From a virus, in IMG/VR virus record IMGVR_UViG_3300005910_000004, positions 1 through 64,000 of that record: a DNA stretch of 64,000 bases. One strand, 5' to 3'. Position numbers and translations under genes: made by a program. Below are positions 52,345 through 60,060 of the stretch, one piece after another. Numbering within the stretch: position 1 is the first letter of the stretch; each line of letters starts with the position of its first letter. Below the pieces are notes generated by a model, which saw only the letters and a list, made by a program, of their open reading frames with translations, searched no databases and was not told where the DNA came from.

Positions 52345-52955
52345 TGGCATGTATAACATCAAGGCTCATTCAACAGAAGTTAATAACTCCACCTAAATTC
52401 TTAGCAACTAATATTCAATATGAGACGATGATGGGTAGTGTTGCTTATGGAGTATCAAGTGATACTGCTGATCTTGATATCTATGGATTCTGTATCCCAC
52501 CAAAGGATGTAATTTTTCCACACTTGGATGGTGTTATTGGTGGATTCGGAAGTCAGATTAAAAGATTTGATCAATATCAGCAACACCATATTATAGATCC
52601 TACTTTGAGAGGTGGTAAAGGTCAAGAGATTGATGTAGCAATTTATAATATAGTGAAGTACTTTCAATTATGTATGGAAAATAACCCAAATATGATTGAT
52701 TCTTTATTCACTCCACTCAGAGCAATTCTTCATATAACCGAAGTTGGTAATATGGTGAGAGGACGTCGGAAGATATTTCTTCACAAAGGATGTTGGAATA
52801 AATTTAAAGGTTATGCTTATTCTACTTTGCATAAAATAAAAACCAAATATCACCCACATGTGGAACCAGTTAAAAAATTTGAATTTTTACATAACATATC
52901 ATCCAATGTTCAGTTATTAGATATTGAACAAGAACTGAAGAAGAGAAAATTATAA
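52344..52955 (+). CDS. RlaP-like nucleotidyltransferase, N-terminal piece of a split gene
   Basis: 203 residues, GAGGAGG upstream. The minimal nucleotidyltransferase core is clear: MMGSVAYGVSSDTADLDIYGF (G-S...D-x-D). It continues with EIDVAIYNIVKYFQLCMENNPNMIDSLF and KIFLHKGCWNKFKGYAYS and stops after ELKKRKL. Relatives as I know them continue into a helical region (KFAYHIVRL...), which here is encoded separately from 53909. An endonuclease gene lies between. It may work as a two-polypeptide enzyme; substrate unknown. Confidence 0.75.
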   Translation: MACITSRLIQQKLITPPKFLATNIQYETMMGSVAYGVSSDTADLDIYGFCIPPKDVIFPHLDGVIGGFGSQIKRFDQYQQHHIIDPTLRGGKGQEIDVAIYNIVKYFQLCMENNPNMIDSLFTPLRAILHITEVGNMVRGRRKIFLHKGCWNKFKGYAYSTLHKIKTKYHPHVEPVKKFEFLHNISSNVQLLDIEQELKKRKL

Positions 52956-52958
52956 TAA

Positions 52959-52988
52959 TTCAAAGGTTATGCTTCTTCATTGGAATAA
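52959..52988 (+). repeat. In-frame echo of the upstream NTase coding sequence (FKGYASSLE then stop)
   Basis: Right after the N-piece stop codon the same frame reads F-K-G-Y-A-S-S-L-E-TAA. AAAGGTTATGCTT (52962-52974) is identical to 52806-52818, where FKGYAYS is encoded. Looks like a fragment of a second copy of this gene left by recombination. Confidence 0.6.
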
Positions 52989-52995
52989 ATTAAAA
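52983..52995 (+). promoter_or_regulatory. GAATAAATTAAAA element upstream of endonuclease
   Basis: Abuts GGATG and the ATG at 53005, same arrangement as at 29502 and 45439. Confidence 0.4.
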
Positions 52996-53004
52996 GGATG
53001 AAGT

Positions 53005-53940
53005 ATGAGTACATTTATATTATCAAGCGATGAATTAAAACAGTATATAGATGAAGGATTATCAGCTGAGAATATTTCTATTATATATGATTGTAAAAAA
53101 CGAAAGATCCTAGAATTATCTAAAAGATATAATTTAGAAATTCCACCGAGATTCTCATATAAATCGGGTAAAAACAAAGCTGGTAGAAAAAAAGGATGCA
53201 AATGGACGGATAGGCAAAAACTATTAATGAAGGGTAAATTTATTGGTGAAGATAATCCATTTTGGGGAAGATCACACTCTGATAAGACAAAAAAACAAAT
53301 GTCTAAAAATCATGCAGATTTTACTGGAGATAGAAATCCATTTAGACAATCTATTTTATCATCGGATGATAATAGAAAGGCTCATTCTGATAGATGTTTT
53401 AAATTATGGATGGGTCGTGATAAAACTTGGAGAAAGAAATTTGCTGAGAAATTAAGTAAATCGATGGCCGGGACTGATAAATTAAAAAATAATTCGGTCC
53501 ATAAAAATTATGATTGTGGTTTCATAGAAACGATAAAGGCCGGAAAAATATATTGCAGGAGTTCATGGGAAAAGATTGTAGCTAAATTATTAGATTCAAA
53601 TTCATTAGTAGTGAAATTTCAACTGGAACCTTTTACCATCCCTTTTTATGATCATGTTAAGAATATGGTTCGGTATACTAGAATAGATTTCTTTGTTGAA
53701 TTTCAAAGTGGTTACGTAGCAATATTAGAAGTCAAACCGTTAGGGATTTGTAAATTGATTGATTCTAAAATGAAACTATCAGCTTATAAGAAATATTGTG
53801 TACAAAATAATTTATTATTTGGTATTCTTAGTGATCCTGAAATTGAAATTCCGGAACGAATTAATATTATTAATAAAATATTTAAATCTTTTAATAATGG
53901 AAAAAATTATGACTCAAATTTTAAACTTATCACATCTTAG
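53005..53940 (+). CDS. PD-(D/E)xK homing endonuclease splitting the nucleotidyltransferase gene
   Basis: 311 residues, AAAAGGATGAAG upstream. N-terminal helix-turn-helix-like region (SSDELKQYIDEGLSAENISIIYDC), NUMOD-like repeats (GEDNPFWGRSHSDKTKKQMSKN; GDRNPF), and a nuclease core CRSSWEKIVAKLL...TRIDFFVEF...AILEVKPLG giving E, D and ExK. It ends 32 bp inside the next gene piece. Similar in design to the endonuclease at 44.5-45.4 kb. Likely cuts uninterrupted copies of the nucleotidyltransferase gene. Confidence 0.72.
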   Translation: MSTFILSSDELKQYIDEGLSAENISIIYDCKKRKILELSKRYNLEIPPRFSYKSGKNKAGRKKGCKWTDRQKLLMKGKFIGEDNPFWGRSHSDKTKKQMSKNHADFTGDRNPFRQSILSSDDNRKAHSDRCFKLWMGRDKTWRKKFAEKLSKSMAGTDKLKNNSVHKNYDCGFIETIKAGKIYCRSSWEKIVAKLLDSNSLVVKFQLEPFTIPFYDHVKNMVRYTRIDFFVEFQSGYVAILEVKPLGICKLIDSKMKLSAYKKYCVQNNLLFGILSDPEIEIPERINIINKIFKSFNNGKNYDSNFKLITS

Positions 53941-54379
53941 CGATGAACAATTATTAGAATATCATTCATTATATAAAACTATGTTGGATCATAGTAAGAG
54001 AACACAATCAATCCATGATCATGGACTCGATTGTAAATTCGCATATCATATCGTCCGATTGATTAATGAAGTTGAGCAAATTCTTGTTAATGGTGATTTA
54101 GATATCACTCAAAACAGAGAGCAATTGAAATCTATACGTCGGGGAGAATGGACTGAGAAAGATATTCGATCATGGTTTGAGGAAAAAGAGACTGCACTTG
54201 AGAAAATGTATGTTGAATCTAAACTACAAAATAGACCAGATGAATCCTTGATTAAAGAACTTTTACTTGATTGTTTAGAGCATCATTATGGTAGTTTATC
54301 TAAATGTGTTACTATTGTTGATTCTTCTTTATTAGCATTAAAACAAATAAAAGAGATTTTAGATAAAAACGGAATATAA
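53909..54379 (+). CDS. RlaP-like nucleotidyltransferase, C-terminal piece of a split gene
   Basis: 156 residues from ATG 53909; an upstream in-frame ATG at 53798 lies deep in the endonuclease gene and is unlikely. LDHSKRTQSIHDHGLDCKFAYHIVRLINEVEQIL and REQLKSIRRGEWTEKDI are the conserved C-terminal part of the family, continuing the fold of the N-piece at 52344-52955. No intein residues or splice-site motifs are seen on either side. The ribosome site is weak (ATGGAAAAA). Confidence 0.75.
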   Translation: MTQILNLSHLSDEQLLEYHSLYKTMLDHSKRTQSIHDHGLDCKFAYHIVRLINEVEQILVNGDLDITQNREQLKSIRRGEWTEKDIRSWFEEKETALEKMYVESKLQNRPDESLIKELLLDCLEHHYGSLSKCVTIVDSSLLALKQIKEILDKNGI

Positions 54380-54386
54380 TTAAAAT

Positions 54387-54462
54387 GGGCCCGTGGCCAA
54401 GTGGTTACGGCGACAAACTCATAATTTGTGTATCGGCGGTTCGATCCCGTCCGGGCCCACCA
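54387..54462 (+). tRNA. tRNA-Met(CAT), CCA encoded
   Basis: GGGCCCG/CGGGCCC acceptor, D arm GCC/GGC, anticodon arm ACAAA-CTCATAA-TTTGT, T arm with TTCGATC, A-CCA. The second CAT tRNA of the window; one may be Ile2-type. Confidence 0.88.
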
Positions 54463-54468
54463 TTTTAA

Positions 54469-54496
54469 AGCACATCTATCTTTTGATAGGTGTGCT
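54469..54496 (+). terminator. Hairpin after tRNA-Met
   Basis: AGCACATCTATC-TTTT-GATAGGTGTGCT, 12-bp stem with one G-U pair, followed by TATT. Confidence 0.7.
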
Positions 54497-54522
54497 TATT
54501 ACACGTCAAAAGGAGATTCATA

Positions 54523-54780
54523 ATGAATGACAAATTTAAACCGGACTTGATATTAGAATTTTTAAATGAAGACAAGGTGCAATTTAGAGATATGTCAGAA
54601 GAAGTAACTGCAGTTATGTGTCAATATGACTTATGGCAAAAAGTTGAATGGTATAGTCAGGACGCATGTAGATGGGTACCTAATTGGGTATGCCCGAGAC
54701 AATGGAATAAAGAAGCATATAGATTACCATTATCAGCATTTAAGGAGGATAAGAATGAAACAGTTCCTAAAGAAACATAA
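54523..54780 (+). CDS. Small unknown protein
   Basis: 85 residues from ATG 54523 (AAAGGAG). Acidic, Trp-rich centre (QKVEWYSQDACRWVPNWVCPRQW). Not recognised. Confidence 0.5.
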   Translation: MNDKFKPDLILEFLNEDKVQFRDMSEEVTAVMCQYDLWQKVEWYSQDACRWVPNWVCPRQWNKEAYRLPLSAFKEDKNETVPKET

Positions 54781-54898
54781 AAAAATAATGATACCGTTAG
54801 GTATATTATTAGTGATATTGAGCATATTCAGTATTTCTTCTTTTCTATCATCATCAGAAGTGGGGGATATAAGTAATCTCTCAGTTTCATATTATTAA
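54755..54898 (+). CDS. Small single-pass membrane protein
   Basis: 47 residues from ATG 54755 (AAGGAGG). Basic start MKQFLKKHKK then a hydrophobic helix (IMIPLGILLVILSIFSI). Overlaps the previous gene by 26 bp. Confidence 0.6.
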   Translation: MKQFLKKHKKIMIPLGILLVILSIFSISSFLSSSEVGDISNLSVSYY

Positions 54899-54920
54899 TG
54901 AAGATGCAGCTCAGATAATA

Positions 54921-55214
54921 ATGGAAGCGATCACTTATGGTGTTCCTAATATGAAGGGTGATATGTATATCAAGAATTATAAAAAGTTTTTGATAGAAAC
55001 ACTTATGATTGTTCCAGTAACCAAAGAGAATGCTGATTTTATATGTAAAATCAAGAATAAACTTGATTGGTTGAATGCGTTATCATCTAATAATGATTTG
55101 AAAATCAATCATAATCAACCAGAGAAAGATAAGGATGAAAATGGTTTTCCATGGGGATCAATAATTTCGGTTAGTATTGGTTTCATCTTTCTTAAAAATA
55201 TGTTCTTTGATTAA
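54921..55214 (+). CDS. Small membrane-anchored protein
   Basis: 97 residues from ATG 54921, with no good ribosome site; in-frame sequence upstream of the ATG (NEDAAQII) reads like protein, so a frameshift with the preceding small gene is conceivable. The C-terminus holds a hydrophobic segment (WGSIISVSIGFIFLKNMFF). Not recognised. Confidence 0.45.
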   Translation: MEAITYGVPNMKGDMYIKNYKKFLIETLMIVPVTKENADFICKIKNKLDWLNALSSNNDLKINHNQPEKDKDENGFPWGSIISVSIGFIFLKNMFFD

Positions 55215-55227
55215 AGGAAATTAAATT

Positions 55228-55404
55228 ATGGCTAAAACTGGATATAAGAACCCTGATGGAACAGATCAATTAGAATGCCAAGTAAAGAAATCATTTTGGT
55301 GTAAGATCGGAATCCATTGGCATAGACAAAGAATTGATATTGGATATAAGAATCATCCATGCATCGTAAAAAGATGTATTAAATGTAACCACTTAAAGAA
55401 CTGA
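55228..55404 (+). CDS. Small Cys/His protein
   Basis: 58 residues, AAAGGAA upstream. CQVKKSFWCKIGIHWH and CIVKRCIKCNH suggest a compact zinc-binding domain. Not recognised. Confidence 0.55.
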   Translation: MAKTGYKNPDGTDQLECQVKKSFWCKIGIHWHRQRIDIGYKNHPCIVKRCIKCNHLKN

Positions 55405-55420
55405 ATCATAGGAGATTAAC

Positions 55421-55999
55421 ATGAAATACTTATCAATAGATATAGAGACAACTGGACTGGATGTACAAAGATGCGACTTATTAGAATTCGCAGCAATCAT
55501 TGATGATACTGAACACCCGGAAGTTCATGTTAATAACCTTCCACGTTATCATTGTTACAATGTAAAGAATACTTATGAAGGTGAACCATATGCATTATCG
55601 CTACATGGTGAGATTTTCAGAAGGATCCATGAAAGGACTCTAGGTTATGTATATTGTGAAGATGGTGAGTTTGGAGAGGATTTCAATCTCTTTTTAGAAG
55701 ATAATGGTTACTCAACAAGCAAGAAGGCACTTCAATGTGCTGGTAAGAATTTTGGGGCGTTTGACCTTCAATTCCTAAGGTATACTGATCTTGGTGATTA
55801 TGGGATTGATCTAGGTCATCGTTTCATTGATCCAGCTTCAATGCTCATGAGACCAGATGATCCAGACTTGCCTGACTCAAAAGAGTGTATGAGACGCTGC
55901 GGAATAACTGGTCAAGTTGCTCATACTGCAATGGCTGATGCATTAGTAGTTATAAAAATGATTCGGTTTGTAATGGCAGAAAGGATTAAAAATGTTTGA
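55421..55999 (+). CDS. DEDDh 3'-5' exonuclease (DnaQ-like)
   Basis: 192 residues, AGGAG upstream. ExoI motif SIDIETTGLD (Asp/Glu at 6-8), ExoII-type region AGKNFGAFDLQFL, and ExoIII HTAMADALVV (His and Asp). All four acidic residues and the His are present. It could proofread, degrade host nucleic acid or trim RNA; no polymerase domain is attached. Confidence 0.82.
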   Translation: MKYLSIDIETTGLDVQRCDLLEFAAIIDDTEHPEVHVNNLPRYHCYNVKNTYEGEPYALSLHGEIFRRIHERTLGYVYCEDGEFGEDFNLFLEDNGYSTSKKALQCAGKNFGAFDLQFLRYTDLGDYGIDLGHRFIDPASMLMRPDDPDLPDSKECMRRCGITGQVAHTAMADALVVIKMIRFVMAERIKNV

Positions 56000-56174
56000 T
56001 CTCAGGAATGCTCGAAGACAGAAACGCAGACGATTAATTATAATTATGGTTATTGCGGCATTCTTTATTTTTAAAGGTCCCCAATTAATCGAGAATATGT
56101 GGAAGCAATTCACATCAAGTACAGAGGTCGTAACAGATACATCACAATTCTCATCTGAAAACTATAGGAGATAA
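55992..56174 (+). CDS. Small membrane protein
   Basis: 60 residues, overlapping the exonuclease by 8 bp. Very basic start (NARRQKRRR), one hydrophobic helix (LIIIMVIAAFFIF), soluble Ser/Thr-rich tail. Confidence 0.6.
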   Translation: MFDLRNARRQKRRRLIIIMVIAAFFIFKGPQLIENMWKQFTSSTEVVTDTSQFSSENYRR

Positions 56175-56176
56175 AT

Positions 56177-57235
56177 ATGAGTATTATATTATTTCAAAGA
56201 TTTAAAGATAATGAAGTTAGACAAGAACTGAATATCCCAATGGGTATCATAGATGATTGTTTACGTAAATGGTATGAGCATCATAGATATTACCATGATA
56301 TAACTCATCTAAAATCTCTTATTAAATCAATTGATGTGATTAAAGATAAAGTGATGAGGGATGAGTTGGATCTAGTTGCTATATTCCATGATGTGATATA
56401 TGATCCTCATTCTACAATTAATGAAGAGGAATCAGCAAAATATTTCATAAAACATGTTGATGAATCGAAGCGGGAATGTGAAGAATGTATCAGGATATAT
56501 GATGCGATTATGGATACAGAATATAACTTCCCATTAAAAGATCCTTCTTCTGATATGTCTATGATATTCAGAGGGTTTGATTTTGATATCATGTTTCGTC
56601 TTCCTACTCATGCTTTAATTAGTAATGGTATGAAAATAATGAAGGAATATCAGTATGTATCATATCCATCATTCGTTCAGGCACGAGTTGATTTCATAAC
56701 TGAAGCTATTAAAAATACCCCGTCTAATGCAGGCGTTGATAACTTGATTCAGTATAGAGAAGCATTGAAAACATATCGTCCAAAGATTGGTGTTTATGCT
56801 GGTTCATTTAAACCATTCCATATTGGTCATTTGAATATCCTTGAACAAGCTGAGAGGATATTTGATAAAGTTATAATATTGGCTGCTAAGAATCCAGATA
56901 AAGCAGAAGATACTCAATGGGACGATGAATTGAGACGCTCACTCCCATTTCATGAAATAGTATTCCATGAGGGGTTGACAACTGACTATCTAAAAGAGGT
57001 TAATGAGTATGCTGATGTTACTTTGGTTCGGGGTCTGCGTGATGGTTATGACCTTCGATATGAAGCTAACCTGAGACGTTTTATGGAGGAGATGGGTGAA
57101 TGTAATATAGCTTATTTCCAAAGTGGGTTAACTTATCAACATATCTCTAGCTCGGATCTAAGGGGTTTGAAATTAATTAGTCCATTAAATTATAAGAAGT
57201 ACCTTTCAACTAAATACGATTATTATAAAGGATAG
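56177..57235 (+). CDS. HD phosphohydrolase fused to a CoaD/NMNAT-type adenylyltransferase
   Basis: 352 residues, AGGAG upstream. N-terminal ~190 residues: YHDITHL and AIFHDVIYD (HD motif) of small phosphohydrolases. C-terminal ~160 residues: GVYAGSFKPFHIGHLNIL (HxGH nucleotidyltransferase signature), LVRGLRDGYDLRYE and QHISSSDLRGL, closest to phosphopantetheine adenylyltransferase, although NMN adenylyltransferase is an alternative. Fusion of the two activities suggests cofactor turnover or salvage (CoA or NAD precursors). Both domains seem intact. Confidence 0.8.
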   Translation: MSIILFQRFKDNEVRQELNIPMGIIDDCLRKWYEHHRYYHDITHLKSLIKSIDVIKDKVMRDELDLVAIFHDVIYDPHSTINEEESAKYFIKHVDESKRECEECIRIYDAIMDTEYNFPLKDPSSDMSMIFRGFDFDIMFRLPTHALISNGMKIMKEYQYVSYPSFVQARVDFITEAIKNTPSNAGVDNLIQYREALKTYRPKIGVYAGSFKPFHIGHLNILEQAERIFDKVIILAAKNPDKAEDTQWDDELRRSLPFHEIVFHEGLTTDYLKEVNEYADVTLVRGLRDGYDLRYEANLRRFMEEMGECNIAYFQSGLTYQHISSSDLRGLKLISPLNYKKYLSTKYDYYKG

Positions 57236-57238
57236 ATT

Positions 57239-57460
57239 ATGTCATTATGCGATTTTCGGTATAGTAGACAACATGATTGGAAGACTAAACAGTTAAGTAT
57301 AAGTGTCATGAACGGTAATGCATCATCAACCATTACTTTAGATCATAAAGATATTTCCGGATTGAAACGGATATTATATGATGTTGGTGAAGTTGATGAT
57401 CTTTGTATAGATGAGATTGAAGATAAGCCGATTGTTAAGTTATTTGTAGTAGTAGATTAG
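57239..57460 (+). CDS. Small unknown protein
   Basis: 73 residues, three bases after the preceding stop (AAAGGA upstream). Beta-rich; no motif recognised. Confidence 0.5.
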   Translation: MSLCDFRYSRQHDWKTKQLSISVMNGNASSTITLDHKDISGLKRILYDVGEVDDLCIDEIEDKPIVKLFVVVD

Positions 57461-57568
57461 TTTTAAAATAAATAGAATAAAATACAAACCGTAGGAGAAA
57501 TAACATGAATGTATACAGATGGTCGTTGAAAGTTTTCTAGTTAGGCTTAACCTAATAGGAGACATAAT

Positions 57569-57901
57569 ATGAGTAGAACATATAGAAATATAGAAGATTG
57601 GTATTATCACGCCAAGGATAAATTTTGGGCGGATGAAGAATTTAATGAATATTATAAAGATGAATGGGCGAAATTTAAACCCAGAGTTCGAGGTAATTGG
57701 TGTATTCCATGTTGTGGATGGATACTGAAGGCTCATTATCATAATAAAGGTCGAGATAGAAAACCTCGCAACAAACCACCAAAATGGTTTAAGCAGGATA
57801 ATCGTCACTTGGAACGTGCGAAAGTTCAAAAATGCATGGTTCACGAAGACTATGATAATATCCCAATATTTAAAAATTCAGATCAATGGTTGTGGGACTA
57901 A
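57569..57901 (+). CDS. Unknown Trp/Lys-rich phage protein
   Basis: 110 residues, AGGAG upstream. Pattern WYYHAKDKFWADEEF..., WCIPCCGWI and KPPKWFKQDNRHLERAKV; two Cys pairs could bind zinc. Not recognised. The 108 bases before it hold a possible 11-codon leader (57505-57540) followed by TTAGG/CCTAA, too slight to call. Confidence 0.5.
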   Translation: MSRTYRNIEDWYYHAKDKFWADEEFNEYYKDEWAKFKPRVRGNWCIPCCGWILKAHYHNKGRDRKPRNKPPKWFKQDNRHLERAKVQKCMVHEDYDNIPIFKNSDQWLWD

Positions 57902-58029
57902 AATATGTTATTGTATAATCAATCATAAGTGGTGTAGATTAAAACCGATGTGATCGAGGCATGCGTATTTTTTCATTCGGAGAAGAGAATGTGGCGCGTA
58001 TGAAGGGATTGATTATATTCTTTTGATAA

Positions 58030-58115
58030 TCTAGTGTAAGAAAATTGGTAACCCTACCGGACTGTTAATCCGACGCAGCAATGCACTACAGGTTCGAATC
58101 CTGTCACTAGAGCCA
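58030..58115 (+). tRNA. tRNA with Asn anticodon (GTT) but long variable arm
   Basis: TCTAGTG/CACTAGA acceptor is perfect, anticodon stem CGGA/TCCG with loop CTGTTAA, T arm ACAGG-TTCGAAT-CCTGT, discriminator G and CCA. The variable region is 14 bases with a GCA-GCAA-TGC hairpin, and the D arm is weak (GAAAATTGGTAAC, as in class II tRNAs). Canonical bacterial Asn tRNAs have a short variable loop, so charging identity is uncertain. Confidence 0.75.
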
Positions 58116-58136
58116 TATAAATTAAAGGAGTTTTTA

Positions 58137-59201
58137 ATGAGTATGATAGACTATGGGGATTATCTACGATCTTCGACTAATTCATCTGATTGTGATGATC
58201 ATATGAAAGCTATGTTATATGAATTATCTATATTGTCAGATAGCAGAACATCATCACCAATGTATGATACTGTATTGACGACCGGACCAAATATAGAATA
58301 TAATAATAGAAGAGAAGATAATTATAATATGACCGTTCAAAAAAATAGAGAATGTACTATTGAATACAATAATCGATATTATATGGATATGGAAGGTATG
58401 CCGGATTCAGAAGAAGCTAGACGTGAATATGAATATTTGCAGAGGGCAAGATTACATGCCCATCAGATGTCTAATACTATTATTGGGGGTATGGAAGATG
58501 AAATGTTCCGTCGATATGCAGTTCCAACAACAAGAGAACCTAGATTTGTTGGTGGTCCATTAGATGGTCAGTTATTATCAGAAGATCAACAAGCAAGTTA
58601 TACTTTAGTATGGAAAACTTCTGAGTGTATACATGAACATCGTAGATTTAATTCTAGTTATTTTGGTTCATATACTGATTCTGAATATCCAGGGTTTCGA
58701 TATACTGAACATGTTTATCATAGACAAGCAGATGGAAATTATCATTTAGAAGTTCCGAAAGATTACGTTCAGAGTGATGAAGATCTGATTCGAGAGACTA
58801 AAAGTGATAAGTGGACAATGGTTGATAGAAAAGCAATGAAAGATTTGGTGAATAATGATGAATGGCAACTTGTCAGGAAGAATCTTCTAAAACAATGGAA
58901 GAGTCGACCGGAATGGTGCTGTGATCGATTGTTCGGTTATTTAGGTGATATGGATAGAACTACGAATGATAAATTAAGAATTGTAATGAATTATTTGACA
59001 AATACTGCATTTAGGACTGGTCAAATACAACATTATAGAATAACGAATCTTCGTAAAGGCATATCATTACAAATAGCTAAAAGAAAAAAGAAAAATATGT
59101 GGGAACCAACTTCTTCATATACCACTACAAGAAATAATAATATTCAATTTTATAGTACACCTACAGATAGGTGGAGTTTTTGGTATGATCGATTCGAATA
59201 G
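58137..59201 (+). CDS. Unknown 354-residue protein
   Basis: Start at ATG 58137 or the nearby 58143, AAAGGAG upstream. Not recognised. The N-terminal ~115 residues are helical and Asn/Tyr-rich; FVGGPLDGQLL (~137-148) is a turn motif I remember from short phage proteins; the C-terminal half is basic. Several small domains may be fused. Confidence 0.5.
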   Translation: MSMIDYGDYLRSSTNSSDCDDHMKAMLYELSILSDSRTSSPMYDTVLTTGPNIEYNNRREDNYNMTVQKNRECTIEYNNRYYMDMEGMPDSEEARREYEYLQRARLHAHQMSNTIIGGMEDEMFRRYAVPTTREPRFVGGPLDGQLLSEDQQASYTLVWKTSECIHEHRRFNSSYFGSYTDSEYPGFRYTEHVYHRQADGNYHLEVPKDYVQSDEDLIRETKSDKWTMVDRKAMKDLVNNDEWQLVRKNLLKQWKSRPEWCCDRLFGYLGDMDRTTNDKLRIVMNYLTNTAFRTGQIQHYRITNLRKGISLQIAKRKKKNMWEPTSSYTTTRNNNIQFYSTPTDRWSFWYDRFE

Positions 59202-59269
59202 CATTATGTTATTGGGTTTACATGATCTTGTGACTTGGAAGAAAGTTTTAGAAATGGAGGAGTTATCTT

Positions 59270-59722
59270 ATGGAAAATAAAAAAGTATTGAGAGTTGGAT
59301 TGGATTATCATGGAGTTATTACGCGTCATTCAGGATTCTTTACTCGATTATCGAAAGCATTATTGGATGCTGGGCATCATGTTTATATTCTAACTGGACA
59401 GACTCAGAAAGAGGCTGAAGAACTAGTTACTCAACATGGTGTTAAATTCAATCACTTCTATTCAATCGTTGATTTCCATTATAATGCTGGGACTGAGATG
59501 ACTAGAAAGAATGGTTATTGGTATTTGCCGGATGAGGTATGGGATAGTTCAAAAGGGAAATATGCAATGAGACAGGGTCTCGACATTCATTTTGATGACT
59601 GTGAACAATATTTCAAATACTTCCCGAAATCATGTCATTGTATATTGGTTGATGATAACTTTGAGAATATGATTAAGATGATAGAAACTATGATACCTTT
59701 ATCAGAGGGTTCTGTATTATGA
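59270..59722 (+). CDS. HAD-like phosphatase / nucleotidase
   Basis: 150 residues, GGAGG upstream. GLDYHGVIT near the N-terminus matches the DxDGT/V nucleophile motif with His in place of the second Asp, ILTGQT is motif II and LVDDNFENM is motif IV. Dephosphorylates a small substrate; nucleotide salvage is plausible beside the kinase/deaminase set, but the substrate is unknown. It overlaps the next start by 4 bp. Confidence 0.65.
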   Translation: MENKKVLRVGLDYHGVITRHSGFFTRLSKALLDAGHHVYILTGQTQKEAEELVTQHGVKFNHFYSIVDFHYNAGTEMTRKNGYWYLPDEVWDSSKGKYAMRQGLDIHFDDCEQYFKYFPKSCHCILVDDNFENMIKMIETMIPLSEGSVL

Positions 59723-59892
59723 GTAAGATAATGGTATTGAATGATGGTACTACATTTTCGAATCTTTCCGGATGTCAAATATTTGAAGCAGGTGATCTAA
59801 CTACTGATGAAGTTGAAGAGTATTTAGGATTTGCAACTGATTATAAAGTTCACCCGGATTTAATATTACTGAAAACCTTTGATGCTGGTTAA
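59719..59892 (+). CDS. Small unknown protein
   Basis: 57 residues, coupled to the HAD-like gene (ATGA). Acidic; no motif recognised. Confidence 0.55.
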   Translation: MSKIMVLNDGTTFSNLSGCQIFEAGDLTTDEVEEYLGFATDYKVHPDLILLKTFDAG

Positions 59893-59901
59893 GGAAAATA
59901 T

Positions 59902-60060
59902 ATGGATAAATATAGAGTTAAAGTTTGTGACCGTATAAACGACATATGGATTATACAGAAGAGGTTTCTTCTAGTGTTCTGGAATTTTGAAGATGCCGGA
60001 TCATATTCAGAGGCTCATAGAATGTGTGATAATTTAAACAAAGGAAAAGCAAATGGCTAA
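59902..60060 (+). CDS. Small unknown protein
   Basis: 52 residues, AAGGAAAA upstream. Aromatic and basic (YRVKVCDRINDIWIIQKRF). Overlaps the next gene by 8 bp. Confidence 0.5.
   Translation: MDKYRVKVCDRINDIWIIQKRFLLVFWNFEDAGSYSEAHRMCDNLNKGKANG

Noticed and set aside
52955-53909. Group I intron in the nucleotidyltransferase gene
   Set aside because: The endonuclease frame runs to within the start of the C-piece and the C-piece has its own ATG; there is no space for a 3' intron core and no recognisable P/Q/R/S elements.
57902-58029. Short ORF MRIFSFGEENVARMKGLIIFF (57963-58028)
   Set aside because: Only 21 codons, no support; the region has CATTC/GAATG complementarity but no clear RNA fold. 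Left unassigned.
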